From Candidatus Lloydbacteria bacterium RIFCSPLOWO2_02_FULL_54_12 (GTDB lineage: Bacteria; Patescibacteriota; Minisyncoccia; Phycocordibacterales; UBA6899), in contig MHLS01000030.1 of the NCBI GenBank assembly GCA_001819095.1, forward strand, positions 42,373 through 47,890: DNA of 5,518 nucleotides, in the 5' to 3' direction. Of the stretch, positions 1-4,257 are shown one piece after another. Under the pieces are notes generated by a model. It had not been told where the DNA came from. It made no database searches and saw only the letters and a list, made by a program, of their open reading frames with translations. The position numbers and the translations under genes are program-made. Numbering within the stretch: the first letter of the stretch is position 1; each line of letters starts with the position of its first letter.

Positions 1-573
1 GGCGGACATTTTGGAGAGCGAGTCCCCTTTGCCCTTCCACGTCGCCACCCCGAACGAAAAACTGGGGCGGAGCCGCTCCGATCTCCTGACACCGCGGTGA
101 AACGTGTAGACTACGTTTTCGAACTTCTGCCGCAGTTTTTCGATGATGCCCGGCACCGCAGCTTCGGGCGCACCGCGCAGGAGTACCGTGAATTCGTCAC
201 CGCCATATCGGGCGACGAGGTCGTTCTCGCGCAGTTGTTTTTGCGCAACTTCACTGAACGACCGAAGTACTTCGTCGCCTGCCGGATGTCCGTACTTGTC
301 GTTGACCGGCTTCAAGAGGTCGAGGTCGACCATCACGAGCGCGATCGGGTCATCCTTCTCGCTGGCACGACGGTGGCGGTTGTGGAGGAGCTTTCCGACC
401 ACTTCGCTGAAATACTCCGAGGTGAGCGCTCCGGTCCGCGGGTCATGCGGAGACCTTTGATTCTGCTCGAGTAGGCGACATTTGGCTTTCAAGCGCCTGA
501 CTTCGAACGTTAAACGACGAATGACAATGTTCTCCATGCGCTGGAGAAGCGTCCTCCGACGACTGGTGAGCAT
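1..573 (-). CDS. GGDEF-domain diguanylate cyclase, 3' end cut off by window edge
   Basis: Predicted to make cyclic di-GMP from two GTP in the cytoplasm. My translation of the minus strand from the ATG at 573-571 stays open for 191 codons to the window edge. Residues 1-40 are basic and helical, probably a short coiled coil (RRLTFEVRRLKAKCRLLEQ). The domain opens with DPRTGALT (44-51), a form of the usual DxLTGLxNR. Metal and substrate residues are in VDLDLLKPVNDKYGH (82-96), and the signature RYGGDEF is at 122-128. R115-E-N-D118 lies exactly five residues before GGDEF, the normal position of the RxxD product-inhibition site, so the enzyme is probably active and feedback-controlled. SFGVATW (173-179) matches the SxGVA strand. 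The C-terminal helix is outside the window. There is no sensor domain and no membrane segment. The start is supported by AAGGAG seven bases upstream and by a strong promoter. Only the input signal and downstream effector are unknown. Confidence 0.93.
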   Translation of the reverse strand, partial: MLTSRRRTLLQRMENIVIRRLTFEVRRLKAKCRLLEQNQRSPHDPRTGALTSEYFSEVVGKLLHNRHRRASEKDDPIALVMVDLDLLKPVNDKYGHPAGDEVLRSFSEVAQKQLRENDLVARYGGDEFTVLLRGAPEAAVPGIIEKLRQKFENVVYTFHRGVRRSERLRPSFSFGVATWKGKGDSLSKMSA

Positions 574-580
574 GGATAGA

Positions 581-586
581 CTCCTT
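581..586 (-). promoter_or_regulatory. Shine-Dalgarno of the GGDEF gene
   Basis: AAGGAG on the minus strand, seven bases before the ATG at 573. It fixes that start codon. It is one of only two textbook Shine-Dalgarno sites in the window. Confidence 0.8.
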
Positions 587-646
587 CGTGTTGGTGTTGC
601 TGATGTTGAATGAAATAGGCCGATACCGACAAACTGTCCACCGGAA

Positions 647-675
647 AGATTATCACAAATTATACTTTTTGTCAA
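647..675 (-). promoter_or_regulatory. Strong sigma70-type promoter for the GGDEF gene
   Basis: On the minus strand there is a perfect TTGACA (675-670), a 17-bp spacer and TAATCT (652-647), preceded by TGA as an extended -10. An alternative register uses GATAAT (654-649) with a 15-bp spacer. Initiation around 640 would give a leader of about 65 nt. The leader is rich in CA and CAAC repeats (roughly 574-612) and looks unstructured. This is the best promoter match in the window. Confidence 0.75.
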
Positions 676-699
676 TAAAATCCCCTGCCTTCGATACGT

Positions 700-705
700 T
701 ATACT
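700..705 (+). promoter_or_regulatory. Possible -10 element for yqeY
   Basis: TATACT lies 40 bases before the yqeY start, inside the divergent intergenic region. No convincing -35 is found at normal spacing (677-682 reads AAAATC). TTGTCA at 669-674 is too far away, at 25 bp. The call rests on the -10 alone. Confidence 0.35.
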
Positions 706-745
706 GTCAGCATATTTTTCCACTATTCACTAACCTCTTCAAGAT

Positions 746-1201
746 ATGACAATCCAACAAACCGTGCGTGAACAAATGAAGGACGCGATGCGCAAACGCG
801 AGGCACTCCGGCTTGAAGTACTGCGCGGAATGCTCGCCGCATTCACCAACGAACTACTGACGAAGCGGAGAAAACCCCAGGAAGAGCTCGGTGACGAGGA
901 TGTACTCACCGTTTTAAAGAGACTCGTAAAACAGCGCAAAGACTCCGCCCAGCAATTCACCGCCGGTGGACGACCCGAATTGGCCGAAAAAGAAGAAAAG
1001 GAACTGCTTATCATCGACAAATTCCTTCCGAAAGCGATGCCGCGCGAAGAGATCAAAGTGATTGCGCTCGCGAAAAAAGCCGAGCTCGGGGTCGCCGACA
1101 AAAGCGGGCTGGGAAAACTGATCGGCGCCGTCATGAAGGAATGCAAAGGGGCGGCCGACGGTGGAGACGTCAAAGCGGTCGTCGAAGAGGTACTTGCGTG
1201 A
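746..1201 (+). CDS. yqeY: GatB/YqeY domain-containing protein
   Basis: A 151-aa protein matching the stand-alone YqeY family over its full usual length of about 150 residues. The family shares a fold with the tail domain of GatB, the tRNA-binding subunit of the Glu-tRNA(Gln)/Asp-tRNA(Asn) amidotransferase. A tRNA-related role is commonly inferred but not established. Hallmarks seen are LRLEVLRGMLAAFTNEL (21-37), VLKRLVKQRKDSAQQF (56-71), FLPKAM (93-98) and the C-terminal GKLIGAVMKECKGAADG (123-139). The protein is cytoplasmic and almost entirely helical, with no signal peptide. The ATG has no Shine-Dalgarno (upstream sequence is CTCTTCAAGAT), yet the N-terminus MTIQQTVREQMKDAM fits the family, so the start is probably right. 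The stop is TGA. The promoter of the next gene overlaps its last codons. Confidence 0.93.
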   Translation: MTIQQTVREQMKDAMRKREALRLEVLRGMLAAFTNELLTKRRKPQEELGDEDVLTVLKRLVKQRKDSAQQFTAGGRPELAEKEEKELLIIDKFLPKAMPREEIKVIALAKKAELGVADKSGLGKLIGAVMKECKGAADGGDVKAVVEEVLA

Positions 1202-1222
1202 ATGTTTTGATTGTGGTACAAT
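1194..1222 (+). promoter_or_regulatory. Extended -10 promoter overlapping the end of yqeY
   Basis: TTGCGT (1194-1199), a 17-bp spacer and TACAAT (1217-1222) immediately preceded by TGG, an extended -10. The -35 lies in the last yqeY codons and stop. Transcription would begin near 1229, which supports GTG 1258 as the start of the next gene and argues against longer in-frame versions beginning at 1141 or 1198. Confidence 0.6.
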
Positions 1223-1257
1223 TGCCCCATCGTTGTTCCTTACATGGGGGGTGTCCG

Positions 1258-1776
1258 GTGGTCAAAAAGTTCGATGTCGACCCGCATGCGCTTGCGGAAG
1301 AATTGAGCCTGCTCCTCAAAAAGGAGCGTGCACGGCCAAAGAAAAACCAGCGGTCGTTCCGCGAACTCTCTTCGGCCCTTTACCGAAGCCGCGACATTCG
1401 CGGCGAACTCTGGGGCGAGTACAACTCCGCGATCGGAAAGATATTGAGCGCTCGGCCGCGTGCGTCGTCCGGGAAGAAGGCGGAAGCGCCGAAAAAGCCC
1501 GCATTCGATCCGCAGAGCAAAAAAGCCGAGGTGCTTTTTCTCGGAGTGAAGTACGCGACGCATTCCTTCTTCACGCCGGAGGACACACTCGTGGTCGAGA
1601 TCCCCGGAGCCGAGCTCTACTTCCGTGTCGTCACCAACAAGGTGAAGAGCTTCGGAAGCCGCAGTACCTTCGACCGTTCGAGGAAGGTCGAAAAGGTCCT
1701 CCAGTCCGTCGGCATGAGGGTCGCCAAGGTGCGCTTCGCCGAAAAGGAAAGCCGGCAAAAAGAACTCGACCTCTAG
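1258..1776 (+). CDS. Hypothetical protein, 172 aa, basic linker and compact C-terminal domain
   Basis: I do not recognise the family. From GTG 1258 the protein starts VVKKFDVDPH. Residues 10-66 are helical and charged (ALAEELSLLLKKERARPKK, then SFRELSSALYRSRDIRGELW). A Lys/Ala/Pro-rich linker spans about 67-89. The C-terminal half (90-162) alternates strands and a helix: AEVLFLGVKYATHSFF, DTLVVEIPGAELYFRVV, then RKVEKVLQSVGMRVAKVRF. That is the look of a small folded alpha/beta domain. There is no signal peptide, membrane segment or obvious catalytic motif. High Lys/Arg content makes nucleic-acid or ribosome association possible, but this is only a guess. The frame is open upstream to 1141, but that part overlaps yqeY and is low-complexity Arg/Gly, so I reject it. 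GTG 1258 sits six bases after a run of six G and just downstream of a promoter. An intrinsic terminator follows the TAG stop by 11 bases. Confidence 0.8.
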   Translation: MVKKFDVDPHALAEELSLLLKKERARPKKNQRSFRELSSALYRSRDIRGELWGEYNSAIGKILSARPRASSGKKAEAPKKPAFDPQSKKAEVLFLGVKYATHSFFTPEDTLVVEIPGAELYFRVVTNKVKSFGSRSTFDRSRKVEKVLQSVGMRVAKVRFAEKESRQKELDL

Positions 1777-1787
1777 CAGTTTCACCA

Positions 1788-1816
1788 TAGCGCACCCCTG
1801 GGTGCGCTACTTTTTT
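1788..1816 (+). terminator. Intrinsic terminator after the 172-aa gene
   Basis: A 9-bp perfect stem TAGCGCACC / GGTGCGCTA (1788-1796 and 1801-1809) with loop CCTG, followed by C and six T (1811-1816). It begins 11 bases after the stop codon at 1776. Confidence 0.88.
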
Positions 1817-1866
1817 GACCTCCCGAGGTCACGCCGCGTAATCGTCTACTAAGACGCGGCGTCTAC
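1816..1866. repeat. Two further inverted repeats between terminator and next promoter
   Basis: TGACCTC / GAGGTCA (1816-1822 and 1825-1831) is a near-continuous palindrome that shares its first base with the terminator T-run. ACGCCGCGT (1831-1839) and ACGCGGCGT (1854-1862) are perfect 9-bp arms separated by 14 bases. The right arm is also part of a 13-bp palindrome AGACGC-G-GCGTCT (1852-1864). CGTCTAC occurs twice directly (1843-1849, 1860-1866). None is followed by a T-run in the plus direction, so they are not obvious terminators. They may be an operator or a leader structure. Confidence 0.6.
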
Positions 1867-1870
1867 GCAA

Positions 1871-1879
1871 TGCTATACT
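1871..1879 (+). promoter_or_regulatory. Extended -10 element for the 64-aa gene
   Basis: TGC followed by TATACT (1874-1879), an extended -10. No -35 consensus is visible. The expected -35 position (1851-1856) falls within the palindrome at 1852-1864. The AT-rich leader of about 20 bases to the ATG at 1907 has no Shine-Dalgarno. Confidence 0.5.
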
Positions 1880-1906
1880 TAAGATATTATTTTTTATATT
1901 TTCACC

Positions 1907-2101
1907 ATGCAGGGAAATCACGCTTATAATCTCATGAAGCAGTACGTGCAGGAGCACAAGGGACTCTGGCGCATCAAACGCAATTACATCAAAGAAGCCA
2001 AAGGGCATGCCGACGCGGTCGCGTTCTGGAAGAGAATGGAGAAGGACAAGGAGCGGCATATCAAAGAACTCGCCACTCTCATCAAGAAGTATCACCGCTA
2101 A
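1907..2101 (+). CDS. Small charged helical protein, 64 aa
   Basis: Residues HAYNLMKQYVQEHKGLWRI (5-23) are followed by RNYIKEAKGHADAVAFW (25-41) and EKDKERHIKELATLIKKY (45-62). The sequence reads as two or three amphipathic helices with many Lys, Glu and His and conserved-looking aromatic positions (Y7, W21, W41). From memory, Parcubacteria genomes carry small proteins of this type with the same 'YNLM..V.E...LWRI' opening and 'K.FW..LEKDKE.HI.EL..L' close. I know of no function. There is no signal peptide, no cysteine and no metal motif. An AT-rich promoter and a separate terminator upstream indicate its own transcript. The start lacks a Shine-Dalgarno, as for yqeY, but no alternative start is better. 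That the gene is real is fairly sure; its role is unknown. Confidence 0.8.
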   Translation: MQGNHAYNLMKQYVQEHKGLWRIKRNYIKEAKGHADAVAFWKRMEKDKERHIKELATLIKKYHR

Positions 2102-2120
2102 CGTTCCGAGATTTCCGGCC

Positions 2121-2163
2121 GGCGATCCCGTTTGCGGGTCCTTTGCGGCCGCACGCCTTTTCT
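2121..2163 (+). terminator. Weak candidate terminator after the 64-aa gene
   Basis: A branched GC-rich fold: outer arms GGCG (2121-2124) and CGCC (2154-2157), an inner CCCG-TTTG-CGGG hairpin (2127-2138) and a self-complementary GCGGCCGC (2145-2152), followed by TTTTC. The stems are short and interrupted, so this is tentative. Confidence 0.3.
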
Positions 2164-2167
2164 TGCA

Positions 2168-2205
2168 TGCGACAAAATAATATTGTGTAAAATTTTACGG
2201 TCGCA
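2168..2205. repeat. Nested inverted repeats upstream of the exported-protein gene
   Basis: TGCGAC (2168-2173) and GTCGCA (2200-2205) are perfect arms enclosing an AT-rich stretch. That stretch contains a 12-bp perfect palindrome GTAAAATTTTAC (2187-2198). The element lies just upstream of the TTGACA at 2214, a position suitable for a DNA-binding regulator. Function is inferred only from position and symmetry. Confidence 0.45.
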
Positions 2206-2213
2206 CGAGAGGA

Positions 2214-2242
2214 TTGACACCCAAATACGGCGGCAGTAGTTT
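2214..2242 (+). promoter_or_regulatory. Promoter for the exported protein
   Basis: Perfect TTGACA (2214-2219), a 17-bp spacer and a weak TAGTTT (2237-2242). Transcription from about 2249 gives a leader of about 40 bases containing AAAGGAG. The -10 is poor, so the promoter may depend on a regulator. Confidence 0.5.
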
Positions 2243-2275
2243 GAAAAATGGAACAAAGTGAACGAGCAACTACAC

Positions 2276-2282
2276 AAAGGAG
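2276..2282 (+). promoter_or_regulatory. Shine-Dalgarno deciding the start at 2290
   Basis: AAAGGAG seven bases before ATG 2290. It selects that codon over the in-frame ATG at 2248, which would add 14 polar residues in front of an otherwise perfect signal peptide. Confidence 0.85.
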
Positions 2283-2289
2283 CTCACCA

Positions 2290-2706
2290 ATGAAACGCAC
2301 CTTGTTTGCCGCTTTACTTGCCGGAGCCGCTTTTGTCGCATCTGCCGCGACACCGGTGCCGGCACCCACGCTTCCGAGCGACCTTGCGACCGCATGGGAA
2401 AAGGTCGCGGACAGAAGTTGTACCAAGCCGGACGGCGTCGTGGTCGCGATGCAGGTGTACGGGCGAACCGATGGCTCGAAGCTCAGTCGCTTTTTTCTCA
2501 TGACCAAGAACAGCGAGAATGTGCACCAGTTGATGGTTGGCGTCAACCGCGAGACCGGTGAACGTTTCGGTGGAAACGCATACGTCAAGCGGACCGACGG
2601 AACCTGGATGCGCTATGCATGGGAAACGGAGCGCCCCCAAGCTGAAGGCGCCATCGCAAACATCGTCGGCTTAACGTGGAAAGAGTTCCTTTCCTGCGCG
2701 CGCTAA
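2290..2706 (+). CDS. Exported protein of unknown function, 138 aa, two cysteines
   Basis: The N-terminus is a classical Sec signal peptide: MKR, a hydrophobic core (TLFAALLAGAAFVA) and an ASA|A cleavage site after residue 19. There is no lipobox cysteine, so the mature protein of about 119 residues should be released or held at the cell surface. The mature part begins with a short Pro-rich stretch (ATPVPAPTLP) and then a globular region. It has only two cysteines, C44 and C136 (third from the C-terminus), which could form one disulfide joining the two ends. Strand-like segments include VVVAMQVYGR (50-59) and SRFFLMTK (66-73); the C-terminus ends with TWKEFLSCAR. I recognise no family. The strong Shine-Dalgarno, private promoter and elaborate 3' structure suggest a well-expressed single gene. 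Confidence 0.87.
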   Translation: MKRTLFAALLAGAAFVASAATPVPAPTLPSDLATAWEKVADRSCTKPDGVVVAMQVYGRTDGSKLSRFFLMTKNSENVHQLMVGVNRETGERFGGNAYVKRTDGTWMRYAWETERPQAEGAIANIVGLTWKEFLSCAR

Positions 2707-2753
2707 GGGCTCGTCCACAAATAACGTCCTCGTTATTTGTGGTTACGGCCCTT
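2705..2753. repeat. Long hairpin directly after the exported-protein gene
   Basis: A perfect 12-bp stem CCACAAATAACG / CGTTATTTGTGG (2715-2726 and 2731-2742) with loop TCCT. It is enclosed by outer arms AAGGGC (2705-2710) and GCCCTT (2748-2753), with a 4/5-nt internal loop between the stems. The left arm overlaps the TAA stop (2704-2706). No T-run of useful length follows, so it is not a standard terminator. Confidence 0.8.
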
Positions 2754-2805
2754 TGTGCCATGTCCATATTTGTAGAACTCACTTATGGACGTGGCCTAAG
2801 CACAA
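2753..2805. repeat. Second hairpin in the same spacer
   Basis: CCATGTCCATA (2758-2768) pairs with TATGGACGTGG (2784-2794) over 11 positions with one G-U wobble and a 15-nt loop. Outer arms TTGTG (2753-2757) and CACAA (2801-2805) can close it, with a bulge of about six bases on the right side. Confidence 0.65.
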
Positions 2806-2806
2806 C

Positions 2807-2836
2807 AAAACGTCCCGATCGTACGGGGCGTTTTTT
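2807..2836 (+). terminator. Bidirectional terminator between convergent genes
   Basis: An 11-bp stem AAAACGTCCCG / CGGGGCGTTTT (2807-2817 and 2824-2834) with one G-U pair, a 6-nt loop and six T at 2831-2836. The A-run on the left arm gives CGTTTTGTTG on the minus strand, so it can also end the LOG transcript, whose stop is at 2847. Confidence 0.88.
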
Positions 2837-2846
2837 CTATACTACT

Positions 2847-3581
2847 TTAGAAATTCGGCTTCAAAAGATACTTCTTATAGAACTTGTTGATGATCGCTAC
2901 CGCTTCGGCGGGCGTGTCAACGACGTGGAAGAACTCGAAATCGCTCTTGTCGATATTCCCCTCGGGGAGTATGGTCTTCTTCCACCACTCAAGGAGTCCT
3001 GACCAGTATGCACGATCCACAAGGACGATGGGAAACCGCGCGATCTTCTCCGTCTGGATCAGCGTCAACGCCTCCATAAGCTCATCAAGCGTTCCGAAAC
3101 CGCCGGGAAGCACGATGAACCCTTGCGCGTAGCGAACGAACATGACCTTGCGCACGAAGAAATATTTAAAATTGAGCAGTTTGTCAAAGTCGATGAACGC
3201 ATTCGCTTTTTGCTCAAACGGGAGCATGATATTGAGCCCAACCGACTTCCCTCCCGCGCGCTGTGCACCCCTGTTTGCCGCCTCCATGATGCCCAAGCCA
3301 CCGCCGGAGATGATGCCGTACCCACTCTTGGTCAGCCGGTATGCTATTTCTTCACCGAGTTTATAGTGGCGATGTCCGGGTTTTGTGCGCGCGGATCCGA
3401 AAATGGAAACACAGGGTCCTATCTTGTTCAACCGCTCGAAACCTTCGACGAACTCCGCCATGACCTTGAAAATGTGCCACGAGTCGGAGCCCTTGAATTC
3501 GTCGCCCCACTTGTGCATCGACGCGCGCGCAAACGCTTTTTTGAGCTGTTTCTCGTTCCGTATCCTGTCTTTCTTGGTCAT
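2847..3581 (-). CDS. LOG-family protein (TIGR00730), predicted nucleoside-5'-monophosphate phosphoribohydrolase
   Basis: A 244-aa cytoplasmic protein with a Rossmann-like fold. Residues 1-55 form a charged helical N-terminal region that includes WHIFKVMAEFVEGFERL, as in the longer LOG homologues. Then come VSIFGSART (58-66), the phosphate-binding loop SGGGLGIMEAANRGA (92-106), the basic FFVRKVMFVRYA (141-152) and the signature PGGFGTLDE (159-167) followed by LMEALTLIQ. Together these are diagnostic of the family. Characterised LOG enzymes hydrolyse cytokinin riboside monophosphate or purine nucleotides such as AMP to base plus ribose 5-phosphate. The substrate here cannot be read from sequence; nucleotide turnover or salvage is likelier than hormone synthesis. 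It lies 22 bp after the HAD gene on the same strand, so the two probably share a transcript. No clear Shine-Dalgarno precedes the ATG at 3581. A shared terminator follows. Confidence 0.94.
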   Translation of the reverse strand: MTKKDRIRNEKQLKKAFARASMHKWGDEFKGSDSWHIFKVMAEFVEGFERLNKIGPCVSIFGSARTKPGHRHYKLGEEIAYRLTKSGYGIISGGGLGIMEAANRGAQRAGGKSVGLNIMLPFEQKANAFIDFDKLLNFKYFFVRKVMFVRYAQGFIVLPGGFGTLDELMEALTLIQTEKIARFPIVLVDRAYWSGLLEWWKKTILPEGNIDKSDFEFFHVVDTPAEAVAIINKFYKKYLLKPNF

Positions 3582-3603
3582 GTTCGTGAAAAGGTTATAC
3601 TGG

Positions 3604-4200
3604 CTATAACGCTTCGCCTTTCGGTGAGGTGGCAGGTGCGGCCGAGAGGAGCGGCAACAACGCGAAGAGATGGGTCACCTTGGCGTCCGGTGGAAGCAAA
3701 GTCTCCGCGAGCAACTCGTCCGCCCGAGAGGGATCTCGCTCTATCTGGATTGACCGGATCTCGGGAACGAACATCTTCATCTCCGATATATTCTCCGGAA
3801 GGTCGTCGACAAAGAGGTGGCCGTCGCCGGTGCGGACTTCTCGACCAAGATACTCCTTCGCCGCAACACCCTTTCCGGAACTTCCCTCCGAACTTTTGGC
3901 GATGAGAATATCGTCCAAATGGGAAGCGATGCCTGAGCCATAGACCTTTTTCTCCTGAAAAATCCGGTGCGCAGTCGTTGTCAGTAGCACGAGCCGGTGC
4001 GTCTTCTTCGCCTCTCCGAGAAAAGGAACGGTGTCGGGATAGAGCAAGGAAGGAAGGTCGGGAAATTCGAGCGCACCATCCTCGATCGCCTGAATGCGTC
4101 CCATGATGTCCTCGCCGAGCCAGTCCCGTAATCGGGCGGTATCGAAAAGCGTTCGGTCGAAATCGAGAAAGAGGACGGGTCGTTCGGCGTTTGTTGTCAT
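3604..4200 (-). CDS. HAD-superfamily hydrolase, 198 aa
   Basis: Predicted Mg-dependent phosphatase or phosphotransferase. All four HAD motifs can be placed: motif I LDFDRTLFDT with nucleophile D13 and acid/base D15; motif II LLTTT (72-76); motif III lysine probably K110 in SSGKG, or K102; motif IV VDDLPENI with D132 and D133. A modest helical insert (about 22-55) lies between motif I and motif II, as a small C1-type cap would. The C-terminal tail from about 185 is Ala/Pro/Ser-rich and looks disordered. No signal peptide is present. The substrate cannot be assigned. With the LOG gene 22 bp downstream, a nucleotide or ribose-phosphate substrate is plausible but only by association. A TATAGT -10-like element lies just before the ATG with no recognisable -35. 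Upstream, a terminator separates it from the proline-dehydrogenase-like gene. Confidence 0.9.
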   Translation of the reverse strand: MTTNAERPVLFLDFDRTLFDTARLRDWLGEDIMGRIQAIEDGALEFPDLPSLLYPDTVPFLGEAKKTHRLVLLTTTAHRIFQEKKVYGSGIASHLDDILIAKSSEGSSGKGVAAKEYLGREVRTGDGHLFVDDLPENISEMKMFVPEIRSIQIERDPSRADELLAETLLPPDAKVTHLFALLPLLSAAPATSPKGEAL

Positions 4201-4223
4201 ACGCTCACTATAAACGATTCGCT

Positions 4224-4256
4224 GGAAAAGAAAATACGCACCGAGACCGATGCGTA
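4224..4256 (-). terminator. Intrinsic terminator after the proline-dehydrogenase-like gene
   Basis: On the minus strand a 9-bp stem TACGCATCG / CGGTGCGTA (4256-4248 and 4243-4235), with one G-U pair and loop GTCT, is followed by TTTTCTTTTCC (4234-4224). It starts two bases after the stop codon at 4258-4260. Confidence 0.85.
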
Positions 4257-4257
4257 G

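Noticed and set aside
97..474. Plus-strand open frame of 125 aa
   Set aside because: It lies antisense to the GGDEF gene, whose minus-strand translation carries a full set of family motifs.
739..1230. Minus-strand open frame of 163 aa
   Set aside because: Antisense to yqeY; its Ser/Thr-rich composition is typical of a shadow frame.
1161..1790. Plus-strand 209-aa and minus-strand 182-aa frames over the 172-aa gene
   Set aside because: Arg/Pro-rich shadows. They do not fit the promoter, the terminator or the folded-domain pattern of the chosen frame.
2145..2152. GCGGCCGC palindrome
   Set aside because: A short GC-rich self-complementary site; by itself it has no supported function.
2082..2640. 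Minus-strand frames over the exported-protein gene
   Set aside because: The plus frame has a Shine-Dalgarno, a signal peptide and a terminator; the minus frames have none of these.
2676..3002. Plus-strand 108-aa frame
   Set aside because: It reads through the hairpin array and the bidirectional terminator into the antisense of the LOG gene.
3594..3599. TATAAC -10-like box just before the LOG gene (minus strand)
   Set aside because: No -35 at proper spacing, and the gene is 22 bp from the HAD gene, so cotranscription is simpler.
3123..3905. Plus-strand 260-aa frame, the second longest in the window
   Set aside because: It spans the antisense of two genes with clear motifs (LOG and HAD) and has a low-complexity Arg-rich end.
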